Shown one piece after another: positions 47,191-57,839 of a stretch of DNA of 64,000 nucleotides (position 1 is its first letter; every line of letters begins with the position of its first letter). A model generated the notes under the pieces. The model did no database searches, had not been told where the DNA came from, and worked only from the letters and a program-made list of their open reading frames with translations. The translations under genes were made by a program, and so were the position numbers. Location of the stretch: positions 110,149,501 to 110,213,500 of the forward strand of contig CP142453.1 of NCBI GenBank assembly GCA_038049695.1, written 5' to 3'. The stretch comes from Cinnamomum chago. Its lineage: Eukaryota; Streptophyta; Magnoliopsida; Laurales; Lauraceae.

Positions 47191-47309
47191 GACAAACTCT
47201 GGGACTGGACCGTGGCCCGGTCCCCATGAGAACCGTAGGATCCCAGGCATGGCCCTGTCCCCATGAGAACCGTAGGATCCCATTCATGGCCCGGTCCCCA
47301 GAGTTTGTC
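47191..47309. mobile_element. 119-bp inverted-repeat element with internal 37-bp duplication
   Basis: The left end GACAAACTCTGGGACTGGAC and the inverted right end GACAAACTCTGGGGACCGGG form terminal inverted repeats. The phrase GTCCCCATGAGAACCGTAGG occurs twice, 37 bp apart. A small MITE is likely. Confidence 0.6.
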
Positions 47310-47419
47310 CAAGTGGACTTACTCAATTCCAAAAGGCCGTCCCCATGTTTCAATTTCTATGAAGGTGGTCCATGTTTAAAGGCAGGATTCCAAAGGGTGG
47401 TCAAAATAAAATAAGCTTT

Positions 47420-48666
47420 ATAAAATTGATAGAGGATCAAAATGTGTAAATGTGATTTGAAACTCATTCATACATGTATTACCAAAACACACCGGTGCTT
47501 GGCACAAGCAATATAATTCATGATATAGAGAAATTTACAAAAAGTTTAAAAATTGAAATGAAATTAAAATTAAAATATCATATATATATATTATATTGAG
47601 AATGAAAGTATTTTAAGAAATCTAAAATACGATATTTTCTTGTTGGGGCTTGGGGGCGAGTTTGGTAGTGGGCTGGTATGGGTTTGAGGTAGGTAATAAT
47701 TTTTAAACTTTGAACTAAATAGGGTTTGGATTTTGAGTTTGGTTGGCTCGGCCTGCCTCATTTATCTTTAACTTATATATTACTTAGTAAATTTATCAGT
47801 GCAGAATTACAGTTATATTGGTGGCAATAGACACTGCATATCATTCCCATCCACTGTATGAGTATTTGTCTAATTTGTGGGCCGTGCGTAAGTCGGAGAA
47901 ATTGCATTTTCAGGTCAGGTTTCGCTTGGTCTAAACACTCCGTTCAACTAGAACTGTTTCTATTCAGTCAAAACTAATTGAAGGCGATTAAGATGGAAAT
48001 CCCAAATCAGATTGATTTTCTTAAATAAAATAGGGAGGGCCCCTATTTTTGCTAAATATTGAATTTTAAGGAAATTTAAATAATGCCTTCCTATTAGAGA
48101 AGCCAAAGCGAAGGTGAAAATCCATAAATGGACGTCGTATAGTCTCTACTTTTATTGAAAATAATCACCCAGTGCCCACCTATTATCTCTTAATAAAATT
48201 ACCATTAAAGAAAAAAATTGAAAAAAAATAAATCCAAACACCTGAAACCCAAAGGACATGCAAAGAAGAATAGAAGAATCAAAATCTAATTGGGATCTCC
48301 GATGGTGTTGAAATGAGTGCGGTAGCGAGGGGAAAATATTTTGGGGTGGTAAAATAGCTAGATAGATATATAGAGGGAGAGGGGAATTTGCGTAACCGAG
48401 GAGTTATAAGTTAACATCAATCAATTTTATCTCGATTAACTTACCATTTATATCAATTAACTTAATTATAATTAATGTTGGGAGGTCTGAGGAACATGAA
48501 GAGACATGCCGTGAGTCAAAAACTTAAATTATAATTAATGTTGGGAAGGTTGGGGAAGTGAAGAGGCATTTTGCGAGTCAATCATTTAGGGAGGGTCAAA
48601 ATCAATTGATGTCAATTGGGGTTGAATTGAGTCTCTTTCATATAATATATATATATATATATAAAA
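47420..48666. other. intergenic, no gene recognised
   Basis: AT-rich. At about 48467-48590 a 60-bp segment with AATTATAATTAATGTTGGGA and a GAAGAG(A/G)CAT ending is tandemly duplicated. A (TA)n tract precedes 48663. Confidence 0.45.
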
Positions 48667-49440
48667 CTAGAAAAACACGCCCGTGCCAATATAATCATAA
48701 TATTAAAATTTATAAAAAAAATTATGATCAATTTCTTTAAAATTAAATGCAAAAGGTTTTAGTCTGAGAGAGAGGGAAAAGAAAAAAAAAGAAGTCCATA
48801 AGAATTCAATACCGAATACCATATAATAATAATAAAAAAAAAAAAACAGAAGCCCATGAAAATTGAAGATTAATGATCAAGAAAACTAAAAGAAAAATAT
48901 CAAAACAAACAAACAATATAAACTATGAATAAAATCCAATGAAATTTGAAAAACACATAGAAATAAAACATAGAAATAAAAATCCATAATCAACTCAATA
49001 ACATAAGCAATTTAAAAGAATCAAACACTCATGAAGAAAAAAAAAACCTAAAAAATGGAGCACAGAAGGGCAAAGACAAAAGAATCCACAAATTCATGAA
49101 AAACGATCATAAAAAAATACTAAAACTGTGAGGCCCCACCCCTTGTGGGCCCTCTAATTGCTATTTTATAGGCTAATTAATGCTAATTTATGCTAATTGT
49201 TGCTAATTATTGCTAATCACTATTTAATTGGGCTAATTAGGGGTTAACTAGGGTGATTAGTTAGATTTTCCTAGGTTTTAGTTAGACTAGCGTAGTTGAG
49301 TTAGCATTGGGGATTAGTTGGGTGTTTGTGTTAATTTTAGGCTAATTAGTATAGATAGGCCTTAGTATAGATTTTAATTAATTAGGAGGGGGTTTATGTT
49401 AATTGTGCATCCTCTAGAAGATTCCAGCCCAAAGATCAAA

Positions 49441-49470
49441 CTAACCCTAACCCTAACCCTAACCCTAATC
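49441..49470 (+). repeat. (CCCTAA)n telomere-like hexamer tract
   Basis: About four perfect CCCTAA units, then CCCTAATCCC and a telo-box-like GAAACCCTAAG. Most plants have the heptamer CCCTAAA at telomeres. Here the unit is the hexamer, in the U3-like part of the LTR. Confidence 0.9.
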
Positions 49471-49514
49471 CCATGAAACCCTAAGGGCTAATACTGTCCT
49501 TAATCACCTCTCCC

Positions 49515-49525
49515 TAAACTATAAA
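49515..49525 (+). promoter_or_regulatory. probable TATA box of the solo LTR
   Basis: AACTATAAATC lies about 390 bp inside the LTR, downstream of CCCTAA/telo-box-like sequences and upstream of a pyrimidine-rich leader-like stretch. This is the expected place for an LTR promoter. Confidence 0.45.
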
Positions 49526-52500
49526 TCATCTCTTATCCCAATGCAAAAACCCTAAGTTAAGACCAGCCCCTTTCCCAAGAAAACTTCCAGCCACTGTTCA
49601 CTTCAATTTCCTCTTCTTTCTCCCTCAATTCCTCCCTTCGTTGAGCTGAGATTTGCAACTGTTACTGTTGTGCTGGATTTTTCTTGAAGAGCTGCTACTT
49701 CATCTTCCTTCTTCCTCTTTCATTCTTCTTCCTCCAAGCCACTGCAACTGTTGCTGAGATTTCCCCTTGAAGCCGCTGCAACTCTTCTTCTTCATTTCTC
49801 TCTACTTCCTCTCGCTCATTTCCCTCATTCTGAGCTGCTGTTACTGCTGGGATTTTTCCCTAACAGCAGCAGCTGCTACTTCACCTTCTTTCTCTCTCAT
49901 TTCTTCACCTGGGAGCCACTGATTCTGGGCTGGAGAAATTCGAGCTGCTACTGCTACAGCTGCTGCATCTACTTCTCCTTCTTCCTTGCTGAGCTGGGAC
50001 CATTTCAGTGCTGAGATATTTCTCTAGGAGCTGCTGCTACTCTGCTGTATCATCTTCTTCTTCCTCTCCTCTGTTCAGCTGGAAACTGGGTTCTCTCTTC
50101 TATTGATCTCTTTCTCTCTACAAACCATTTCTCATTTACTAAAAAAAGGCAAGTGCTCATACTCTTAACTTAGAACATGTATTTTATTTCGTGATTTCTG
50201 TAGTTCAGTTCATGGTTTGTGATTAATTAAGTTTTAGATTTCTACCTGAGCTCTGTTTTGTTGTTTTGGATGAAATGGCATTGATGGATGGGGGTTTCAC
50301 CCCCCATTTGGAAGATCAATGGGCCACAAGGTTGCCAATTAGTGGGCATTTGAGTGGTTTGATGTTTGGAGATGTTTTGGTGAAGTTAGGAAAGGATTGG
50401 AGGTGATTTGAAGGTAAAATGAGTCAAAACGGAGAACCTGCAGAAAATGGGTTTTCGTGAACCTGAGAGTGAAATTGCAGTGTTCCCGGTCGACCAGCAT
50501 GCATGTCAGTCGACTGAGAACACTGAAAAGATGAAAAAATAGAGCCTCAGTTATTTCTGCAGATTCGACCGAGGATTCGACCGGCAGTGTTCCCGGTCGA
50601 CCGGCGACAATGGAATCTGGGAATTTCTGTTCCCTGTTAGAACTTCTGCAGGTTGGGTTTTTAAGGTTCCTGGTCGACTGTGCTCTACCCTGGTCGACTG
50701 GTAACACTGTATTTTTGGGAAAAACTGGCCCTCAGCCATTTTCTTGCAGAAAATTCATTTCAGTTAGCCAGGTTGACCCGGCCTTGTTCAGATTGACTTG
50801 GAATACACTGTTTTTGCAAGAATTGACTGAAAGTTGGTTTTTCACCCAAAACTCAGACTCTCCACACCCAAATCAACCTGATACTTAGGATTTACATTTA
50901 GAAAGTGTTTAAAGCTGGGACATCAATCTTTCTAAGGTTTTTGGAGTATGTGGTCAATCATCCAGGCCAGGAGTTTGATCGGACACGCTGGAAACCTTTA
51001 TAAATGAATTAAGTTGTCCAGGAGGCCTGATTCAGGTAATTCAGTGCACTCGGTTGATCCACCAGGCCAGGAGGTCAACCAAGCACACTACACATCGGTT
51101 CAGCTGGGAAACTCTGATTTTTCCAGTTTTCAACATTTAGGAGTTGTGATCCGTTGTGGGGCCCATTGACCATCCAAATGAGCGTTTATCGATGTTCAAA
51201 GCCCGAGTCGACGGTGTGGCTCAACCTTGACTCGCGGAGACCACTGTTTAGCGTTTTGGTTGTTAATCTAAGATGATTCGACCTCTAAGAGTTGTCAAAG
51301 ATGCCCGTAACCACCTAAGCACCAAACACAGTATTTTTGGCATTAATGACTTCATTTAGAGATCGAATTACCGGAGATGGACCTGAACCCTATGTGGCCC
51401 ATTACCTAGGATTGGACCATTGTATTTTCCCTATTGATTCCTTCATTGAAGTTCATACTTCACATTTATTATTTATTGTCATTCTTAGATCTTTAGTGTA
51501 GCTGTTAACTATTAATTAAATATAAATGGAGGACCTAAACCTAGGATATCTTAGAGGTGACCCGATAGACTGATTTGGAGATCACTGACCCGTGTCTGTG
51601 TCTAGGCGGGCCCTTATTGGGCCTAAGTGTGGGATGTGTACCTTTAGATGGAAGAGGTAGTTTTTATTGGACTGTTAAGTCATAATGGATTAAAATGAAC
51701 TGATTATCAGTAGTAAATGGATTAGTTGCCTCGTTTGGACAGATTTAGACCAGGCCATGTGCTGTTGGGCCTTGGTATGGATCCAACGAGTGGGCTTGGG
51801 CCTTGAATGAAATCCATAGACTAGGTTGATATGTTTGGACCTCATAGAGGTGTGGATAGGACCTTGTTCACGCAAGGCAAAGCCTAGACAGACACAGACC
51901 CTTAGAGTTATTCGTGAGTCGGCATGAACATTCACTCGGTTGATTTAAGCTCAGCCTGTGGACTGATCATCCCCGGTAGGAGCTAGTTGAGTGTTGAGGA
52001 GCTATCATGATGAGCTGTGTGGTTAAGACGGACGGTGTGATACCGTGTCTGGTCTTGAGTGATGAGATGATGAGTTGATGTGATGTTTTGCGGGATTAGT
52101 AATTCCCAGCACTAGTGAGATTTTCCCGCCGCAACTGTGTTCAGTATGAGAGGGCCGCGACATAATATCCCGCGGTATTCTAGCTCGTGTGAATGTGCCA
52201 TTTTGTTGTAGTAGTTTAGATGTCTTTATATTTTCCTGATTCCTTATGATTAAAATGCACAACTGCTTAGTTCTTTACCTTGCTATTCATTTAATCTATT
52301 TACTCGTCTCTATTTCCTTTGATATATATGTTCTATGTTAGTAGTATGCTGTAACTTGCCAGATCTTTTAGATTTGACCCTTCATTGGTGCTTAGGCCTT
52401 GACCCAGAGATCCAAGAGGACGCACTAGTGCTAGTTGAGGCGCCGATCGCTGGAGAGTACGCGTGGGGCCCGGCCGACACGGATGTCGAGCCGGAGGGCG

Positions 52501-53769
52501 GAGACGACTTACATGGGTTTTGAGAGTCCTCTTTATTTTGGATTTGAGAGGCAAATTTTGTAGTGAGTTGGGTAGAATTAAATATGTATAAACTTTTGAT
52601 TAACAACTGATACATTTTAATTAGACTGTAGTTCTGCTCACACTTTACATATATATATATGATACCAAATTGCTTCCGCTCTATTTAAATGTTATGCTTC
52701 CGCAAGTTTTAACCATTGAGTATTATATTGGTCAAAAAGTTTTAAATTGGACCTCACTGCGGCCTACGATCTTGGAAGTTCTCGGATTTTTCTGGAAGTA
52801 GCGCGCCAACTTCGGGTATCCGAACGATTATATCGGTATCCGGAATTGGGGCGTTACAAAAACCCATCACAAGTGACAAATCATAATAAAATAAATACAA
52901 AATAAAATAAAATGAATTTTATTTAAAAGGGTATAAAAAATATATATAAATAAAGATTCATAGACAATACAATGATAAAAAAATTTAGAAGAACCAAACT
53001 AACTTATGATAATCTAATACTCAAAAATGGAAAACTGAGGCCACAAAAGAAATAAGAAAAACCTTTAAAAAGATTTCACAAAGAGAACTTAGAGAACCCA
53101 ATATAATTATAATATTAAAATTTATAAAAAAATTTATGAACAATTTCTTTAAAATTAAACGCAAAAGGTTTTAGTCTAAGAGAGAGGGAAAAGAAAAAAA
53201 AAAGAAGTCTATAAGAATTCAATACCGAATACCATATAATTTTAAAAAAACACAAGCCCATGAAAATTGAAGATTAATGATAAAGAAAACTAAAAACCAA
53301 AATAAAAAAAATAAACAATATAAAATATAAATAAAATCCAATGAAATTTGAAAGACACATAGAAATGAAAATCCATAATCAACTCAATAATATAAGCAAT
53401 TTAAAAGAATCAAACACTCATGAGAAAAAAAAAAAAAATGGAGCACAAAAGGGCAGAGACAAAAGAACCCACAAATTCATGAAAAACCATCATAAAAAAA
53501 ACTAAAAACCCATCACAAGTGTGAAATTATAATATAAGAAATACAAAATAAAACGAAATAAATTTTATCAAAAAGGCTATAAAATATATATATAAACAAA
53601 GATTCATAGACAATACAATGATAAAAGAAATTTAGAAGAACCAAACCAACTTATGATAATCTAATACTCAAAAATGAAAATCTGAAGCCACAAAAGAAAT
53701 AAGAAAAATCCATAAAAAGATTTCACAAAGAGAACTTAGAGAACCCAATGGAAGTAAAATAAATAATTA

Positions 53770-55530
53770 ACTCATAATGATAAGCATTAAAAATATTTAA
53801 AAAATAGAACAGAAAAATGAGAATTCATAGAAAATCTCATGATAAAAAATTGTTCAAAAGAAAAAAAAAACAAGAAGAACCCAATACCCAAAAGTTGAAA
53901 CAAAAAAGGAGAGAAAAAGAAACTCACAATCTATGAAAACCATACAAATATAAACCATAAAAATATTGCAAATCTATAGAAATTTTAAAATGATGATTCT
54001 TTTGTATAAATCATATTAAAATGACATAACTAAAATTGGTCAAATAAAATATGATGAACTCAAAAGTAAATGAATTAAAAATGGTTTACCTCTCAAATGG
54101 AAATGTTTAATAATTGCACCAATTGTCTTAAGGTGTTCACATTTTAAAATGAGTTGAACATTGATCTAAAATAAGCATGCAAATGAGACATGAGACGGTA
54201 CTAAAAAGAGACACAAAGAAATCAAATTTTTTTTTATTAAAGTTTCTCTAAACAAATACAATGAACTCAAAAGTAAATGAATGGAAGAAATGAAAGTTCT
54301 CTTGTTGACATAGAGAAATAAAATTATATTGGAGAAAGTAGAAAATGATGATAATAAGAATGAGCTTAATTCTTTACTTAGATGGACCAATATTATTGGA
54401 GATTCCTTTTACCATTAGTTCCATATTCTTAAAAAAAAGTGTACAATCAAAATCAATAGATAAAAAGGAAAGCAGACAACCCAGAACCGAGAGTGGATTA
54501 AATAAAAAAGACTAAAGATTAAATAGACCAGACAACCCAAAAATCGGCATTTCACATTCTAAAAAAAAAAGAAAAAAAATCATATAATCAGAAGAAAAAA
54601 AAACTTGAAATTCCTTAGATTAGTGGCACTTATAGACACTGGGACCCATTAACACTCAAATGCTATTGCTTGATAGAAATAGGGTGATATTGAGAGTTTC
54701 TTAATAGACAAAAGGCATGATGGAGAGTCCGAATCACAAAAAATATATATATATATTCAATTGGAAAACTCCAGTATTTTGTATTTTTTTTATCAAAGAG
54801 GTGAGAATTTGAGGTATCCCATAAATAGCAAGGATGTTTGCCTTAATATTGTGATTTTTAATAGATGGGGTCTATCGTAGTGTTCCACTCCATTTACATC
54901 ACGATTTATAAAATTTAAAGCCACACACACAAAAAAGAAAAAAAACCAGACTCACCCTTTCTCCCTTGGCAAGTGTGCACTGTAGCACATCAGTTACATG
55001 GAAAGTTTCCAGCCTCCTCTTCAGTTCCACACTATTGTCGCGAGTTTTTCTTTTTTTAATAATATTGTCATTTTCTTATTAAATATGAAACCTATTATTT
55101 TTTTTAATTAATTCATATATTATATATTCATTTGAGTTTAGTTTATTGTAAAATGGTTGTCATAGAAAATTAATGACTGTATAGGAAATCATAGAAAATA
55201 GTTATTTCAAAAGTTTGATCATCTATGCTTAAAGTACAATGCATAAGTATGAAAATAATAACAACAGTATTTATAGGGGTCAATATTCTAAAAATATAGT
55301 TATTTTTATAAATACCTCATAGATAAATTCCAACTCACGGTCAATATTCCAAAGTGCGGGCGCCGGGTCCCTTTTTAAGTTTTTGTTGACAACTATTAGC
55401 AAAAAGATGCTTTGTGGTGTATTGGTAGGGTTGTTCCTTTGAAATTCATATTGTCTTGAGTTCGAGTGTTGGCACAAACCAGATTAATTTTGAGATAATT
55501 AGCGAAAAGTCCCTCATATAGGACTTGTAA
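53770..55530. other. intergenic, no gene recognised
   Basis: Very AT-rich. At 55398-55480 the sequence TGGTGTATTGGTAGGG ... GAGTTCGAGTGTTGG has A- and B-box-like parts of a tRNA-derived repeat, but it cannot be drawn as a tRNA. Frames are not convincing. Confidence 0.4.
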
Positions 55531-55680
55531 GGCCTCCAGTCCATGCAGCTGGACATATTTTGGCGAGAAGTCCCTGGATATAATTCTCATGACTAATTTA
55601 CCCTTGGCCTGTAGTCCATGCAGCTGGACATATTTTGGCGAGAAGTCCCTGGATATAATTCTCATGACTAATTTACCCTT
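55531..55680 (+). repeat. two nearly identical 75-bp tandem units
   Basis: 55531-55605 and 55606-55680 differ at only two positions (GGCCTCCAGTCC against GGCCTGTAGTCC). A more diverged fragment, GCGAAAAGTCCCTCATAT, precedes them. This looks like a very recent duplication. Confidence 0.95.
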
Positions 55681-56164
55681 TCATCTGTTTTAGGCATAAA
55701 ATTTTGAAATTTTGAAATTTGAAATTTTGTATTATCCCTCTTCTTCTTCAACCAAAGTCTTACGTCGTCGGATTGGATCTTAAAGGGGCTGAGATCAGAT
55801 CAACTGCTTCATCGGAGAAGCAGAGAGCAAGAGATTGTTTGATCTCCAGAGGGCCATACAAATTAGAGATTTTTTGGATCGTGCAGTGCAGTCGGCCACA
55901 CAAACCGCAGGGAAGAAGGGCAGTGCTAGTTCCTTTTACAGAGAGAATAGAGACGATCTCTGTTGTTTTCTCTGGTTCCGGGTTTGATCGCTTGGGTTGT
56001 TTGTTGCCGGAGAAGAGAACGCGAGGAACGAAGAAGAACAGAAGTCTGATGGTTCTGGTTAAACCAGGACGGAGAAGAATCAGTGCCGGAGTCCCTAATC
56101 GCCCCTGTTGATCAGAGAGGAATAGAAGAAGCAAATAGCGGTTTGCTTCTCTATGCTCGTGGCC

Positions 56165-56497
56165 GGAATCGCGGGAATCGCCGGAGTTCCTCCGCTGCGT
56201 GTCGCCGAAGAAGAAGGGCCCCGTTGGTTCAGCAGCGCCCGTGGCCGGAGACGTCTCAATCTTTATTGAGTTGCAGGTTCTGGTTCTGAACTAGAACGAA
56301 GAACGAAAAAGAAGAAGAGGTGGGCCTGGGAATTGCAGGAATTGCCGGAGTCCCGCCGCTGCGTGTCGCCGGAGAAGAAGGGCCCCACTGGTTCCACACC
56401 TCCCGTGGCCGAAGACGTCTCTATCTCTGTTGAGTTGCAGGTTTTGGTTCTGAACCAGAACAAAAGAGCGAAGAAGAAGAAGATGTGGGCCTGGGCT
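56165..56497 (+). repeat. two diverged tandem units of about 165 bp, GC-richer
   Basis: Both units contain GGAAT(C/T)GCCGGAGT, CGCTGCGTGTCGCCG, AGAAGAAGGGCCCC, CCCGTGGCCG, GACGTCTC and TTGAGTTGCAGGTT in order. The surrounding 55720-56640 is GC-richer than the neighbourhood. It is open in part on both strands, with no domain I can name. An exon, or the GC-rich end of a transposon, would both fit. Confidence 0.8.
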
Positions 56498-56696
56498 TGT
56501 AGGAGTCCTGGGTTGGCCCTAGGTCAAGTTGTGTATGCGGAAGGAGACTTGGGAACCCATGCCTGGCTGGTTACAGATCCAGGTTCGGGTCAGGTTGACC
56601 TGATACACAGCATTACACAGTTCCAGCCATAGCAGCAGTCCAGGTGATCTCATCAGGCGGCCACAGAGATGGGGGTTTGATCGATTGAGATGGGTG

Positions 56697-57830
56697 TTAT
56701 ATCGTTTTTGACAAATCTATATGAGTTTTTATGAACTTTATCTGAGTTTTTGTGAAATTTATCTAAGTTTTTATCATGTTTATTTAAGTTTTTAACAAAT
56801 TTATATGAGCTTGTGTCAAATTTATCTGAATTTTTGTCAAGTTTATTTAAATTTTTGTCAAGTTTATCTAAGTTTTTAACAAATTTATATGAGTTTCTGT
56901 CAAATTTATCTGAGTTTTTGACTTTTTGAAAAAAATTATTTGAATTTTGAGCAAATTTATCTGCATTCTAGACAAATCTATCTGAGTTTTTGGCTATTTA
57001 TCTGAGTTCTGGGACAAATTTATCTGAGTTCTGATCAAATCTATCTGAGTTTTTGGAAAATTTATTTGAGTTTTTGAAAAATATAGCCGAGTTTCTAACA
57101 AATATATCTCCATTTTGAAAATTTTAATTGAGTTTTTGAACGAATCTTTCTGTGTTTTTGGAAAATATATTTGTATTTTTTTAGATCTATTTTTGTTTTT
57201 GAATTTTATTTGTGTCTTTCGAAAATTATTTGTATTTTTTGAAAAAAATTTAACTGAGTTTTGACAAAAATACCTGAGTTTTTGGCAAATTTTTCTGAAA
57301 TTTGGAATTTTGGTTTTTCTTAAATTTGGCAAATGTGTTTGCATTTTTTTATATTTATTTGATTTTCTTTCTTCTATCTTCATTTTAATTCTTTAGTTTT
57401 TGTTACTTTTGAAATTTATTTGGATCTTTTAAAATTTATTTTCATTTTTTGAAATTTTTTTGCGTCTTTTTAAATTTCTCTATGTTCTTTTGATATTATA
57501 GCATTTTTTGAAATTTATTTGAGTTATTTCAAATTTATTTGTATTTTTTGAATTTTTTTTTTGTTTTTTAGAGTTTAATTTTATTTTTTTTAATTTTATT
57601 TACATCTTTTGAAATTTATTTTCGTCTTTTGAAATTTATTTACATTTTTTGAAATTTATTTACATTTTTTTAAATTTATTTACATTTTTTTAAATTTATT
57701 TGGATCTTTTGAAATTGATTTTCATCTTTTGAAATTTATTTGCGTTTTTTAAATTTATTTCATTTTTAGAAATTTATTTGAAATTTGTTTCCTATTTTTT
57801 TAACTTTATTTGAAAATCTCATTAGTGGAA
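56697..57830 (+). repeat. T-rich degenerate minisatellite, about 20-bp units
   Basis: The first part repeats 'TTTATCTGAGTTTTTGNCAAA' with a period near 21; the second part repeats 'TTTGAAATTTATTTNCATTT' with a period near 18-20. The complementary frame 57383-56994 is open for 129 codons only because 21 is a multiple of 3, giving repeated K-T-Q-I-N-F-like heptapeptides. I regard it as non-coding. Confidence 0.85.
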
Positions 57831-57839
57831 TTTTATTAA

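Larger units (their letters stand above)
49127..52858 (+). mobile_element. solo LTR, 3732 bp, with target duplication AAAAC
   Basis: The segment starts TGTGAGGCCCCACCCC and ends GGAATTGGGGCGTTACA. It is flanked by AAAAC at 49122-49126 and 52859-52863. The sibling repeat unit at about 53487-53518 has the uninterrupted site, which proves the insertion. Plus orientation is suggested by ACTATAAATC near 49517 followed by a long CT-rich leader-like part. There is no gag-pol frame. Structure and termini suggest a Gypsy-type family, but I cannot name the lineage. The 3' 1.57 kb is shared with 8827-10393. Internal features are a (CCCTAA)n tract (49441-49470) and GTCGAC-rich repeats (50485-50705). Confidence 0.88.
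48667..53752. repeat. tandemly duplicated AT-rich segment, first copy holding a solo LTR
   Basis: Unit A (48689-49126 plus 52859-53098) and unit B (53099-53752) are co-linear: both carry AAAGGTTTTAGTCTGAGAGA-like, GAATTCAATACCGAATACCA and TTAAAAGAATCAAACACTCA blocks. The left edge, on the minus strand, reads GGCACGGGCGTGTTTTTCTAG followed by T, a Helitron-like 3' end related to the one at 29680. No gene. Confidence 0.75.

Noticed and set aside
49441-49470. True interstitial telomere
   Set aside because: Only about four hexamers within an LTR promoter-like region; too short to claim telomere capture.
49751-50014. 87-codon hydrophobic frame in the solo LTR
   Set aside because: It arises from CT-rich leader-like DNA (Leu/Ser/Phe codons), not from a conserved protein.
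55398-55480. tRNA-like sequence with GAGTTCGAG
   Set aside because: A- and B-box-like pieces are present, but I could not draw a full cloverleaf or a clear anticodon stem. More likely a SINE remnant.
56994-57383. 129-codon frame with heptapeptide repeats
   Set aside because: Explained by the 21-bp repeat period; no start context or homologue is visible.
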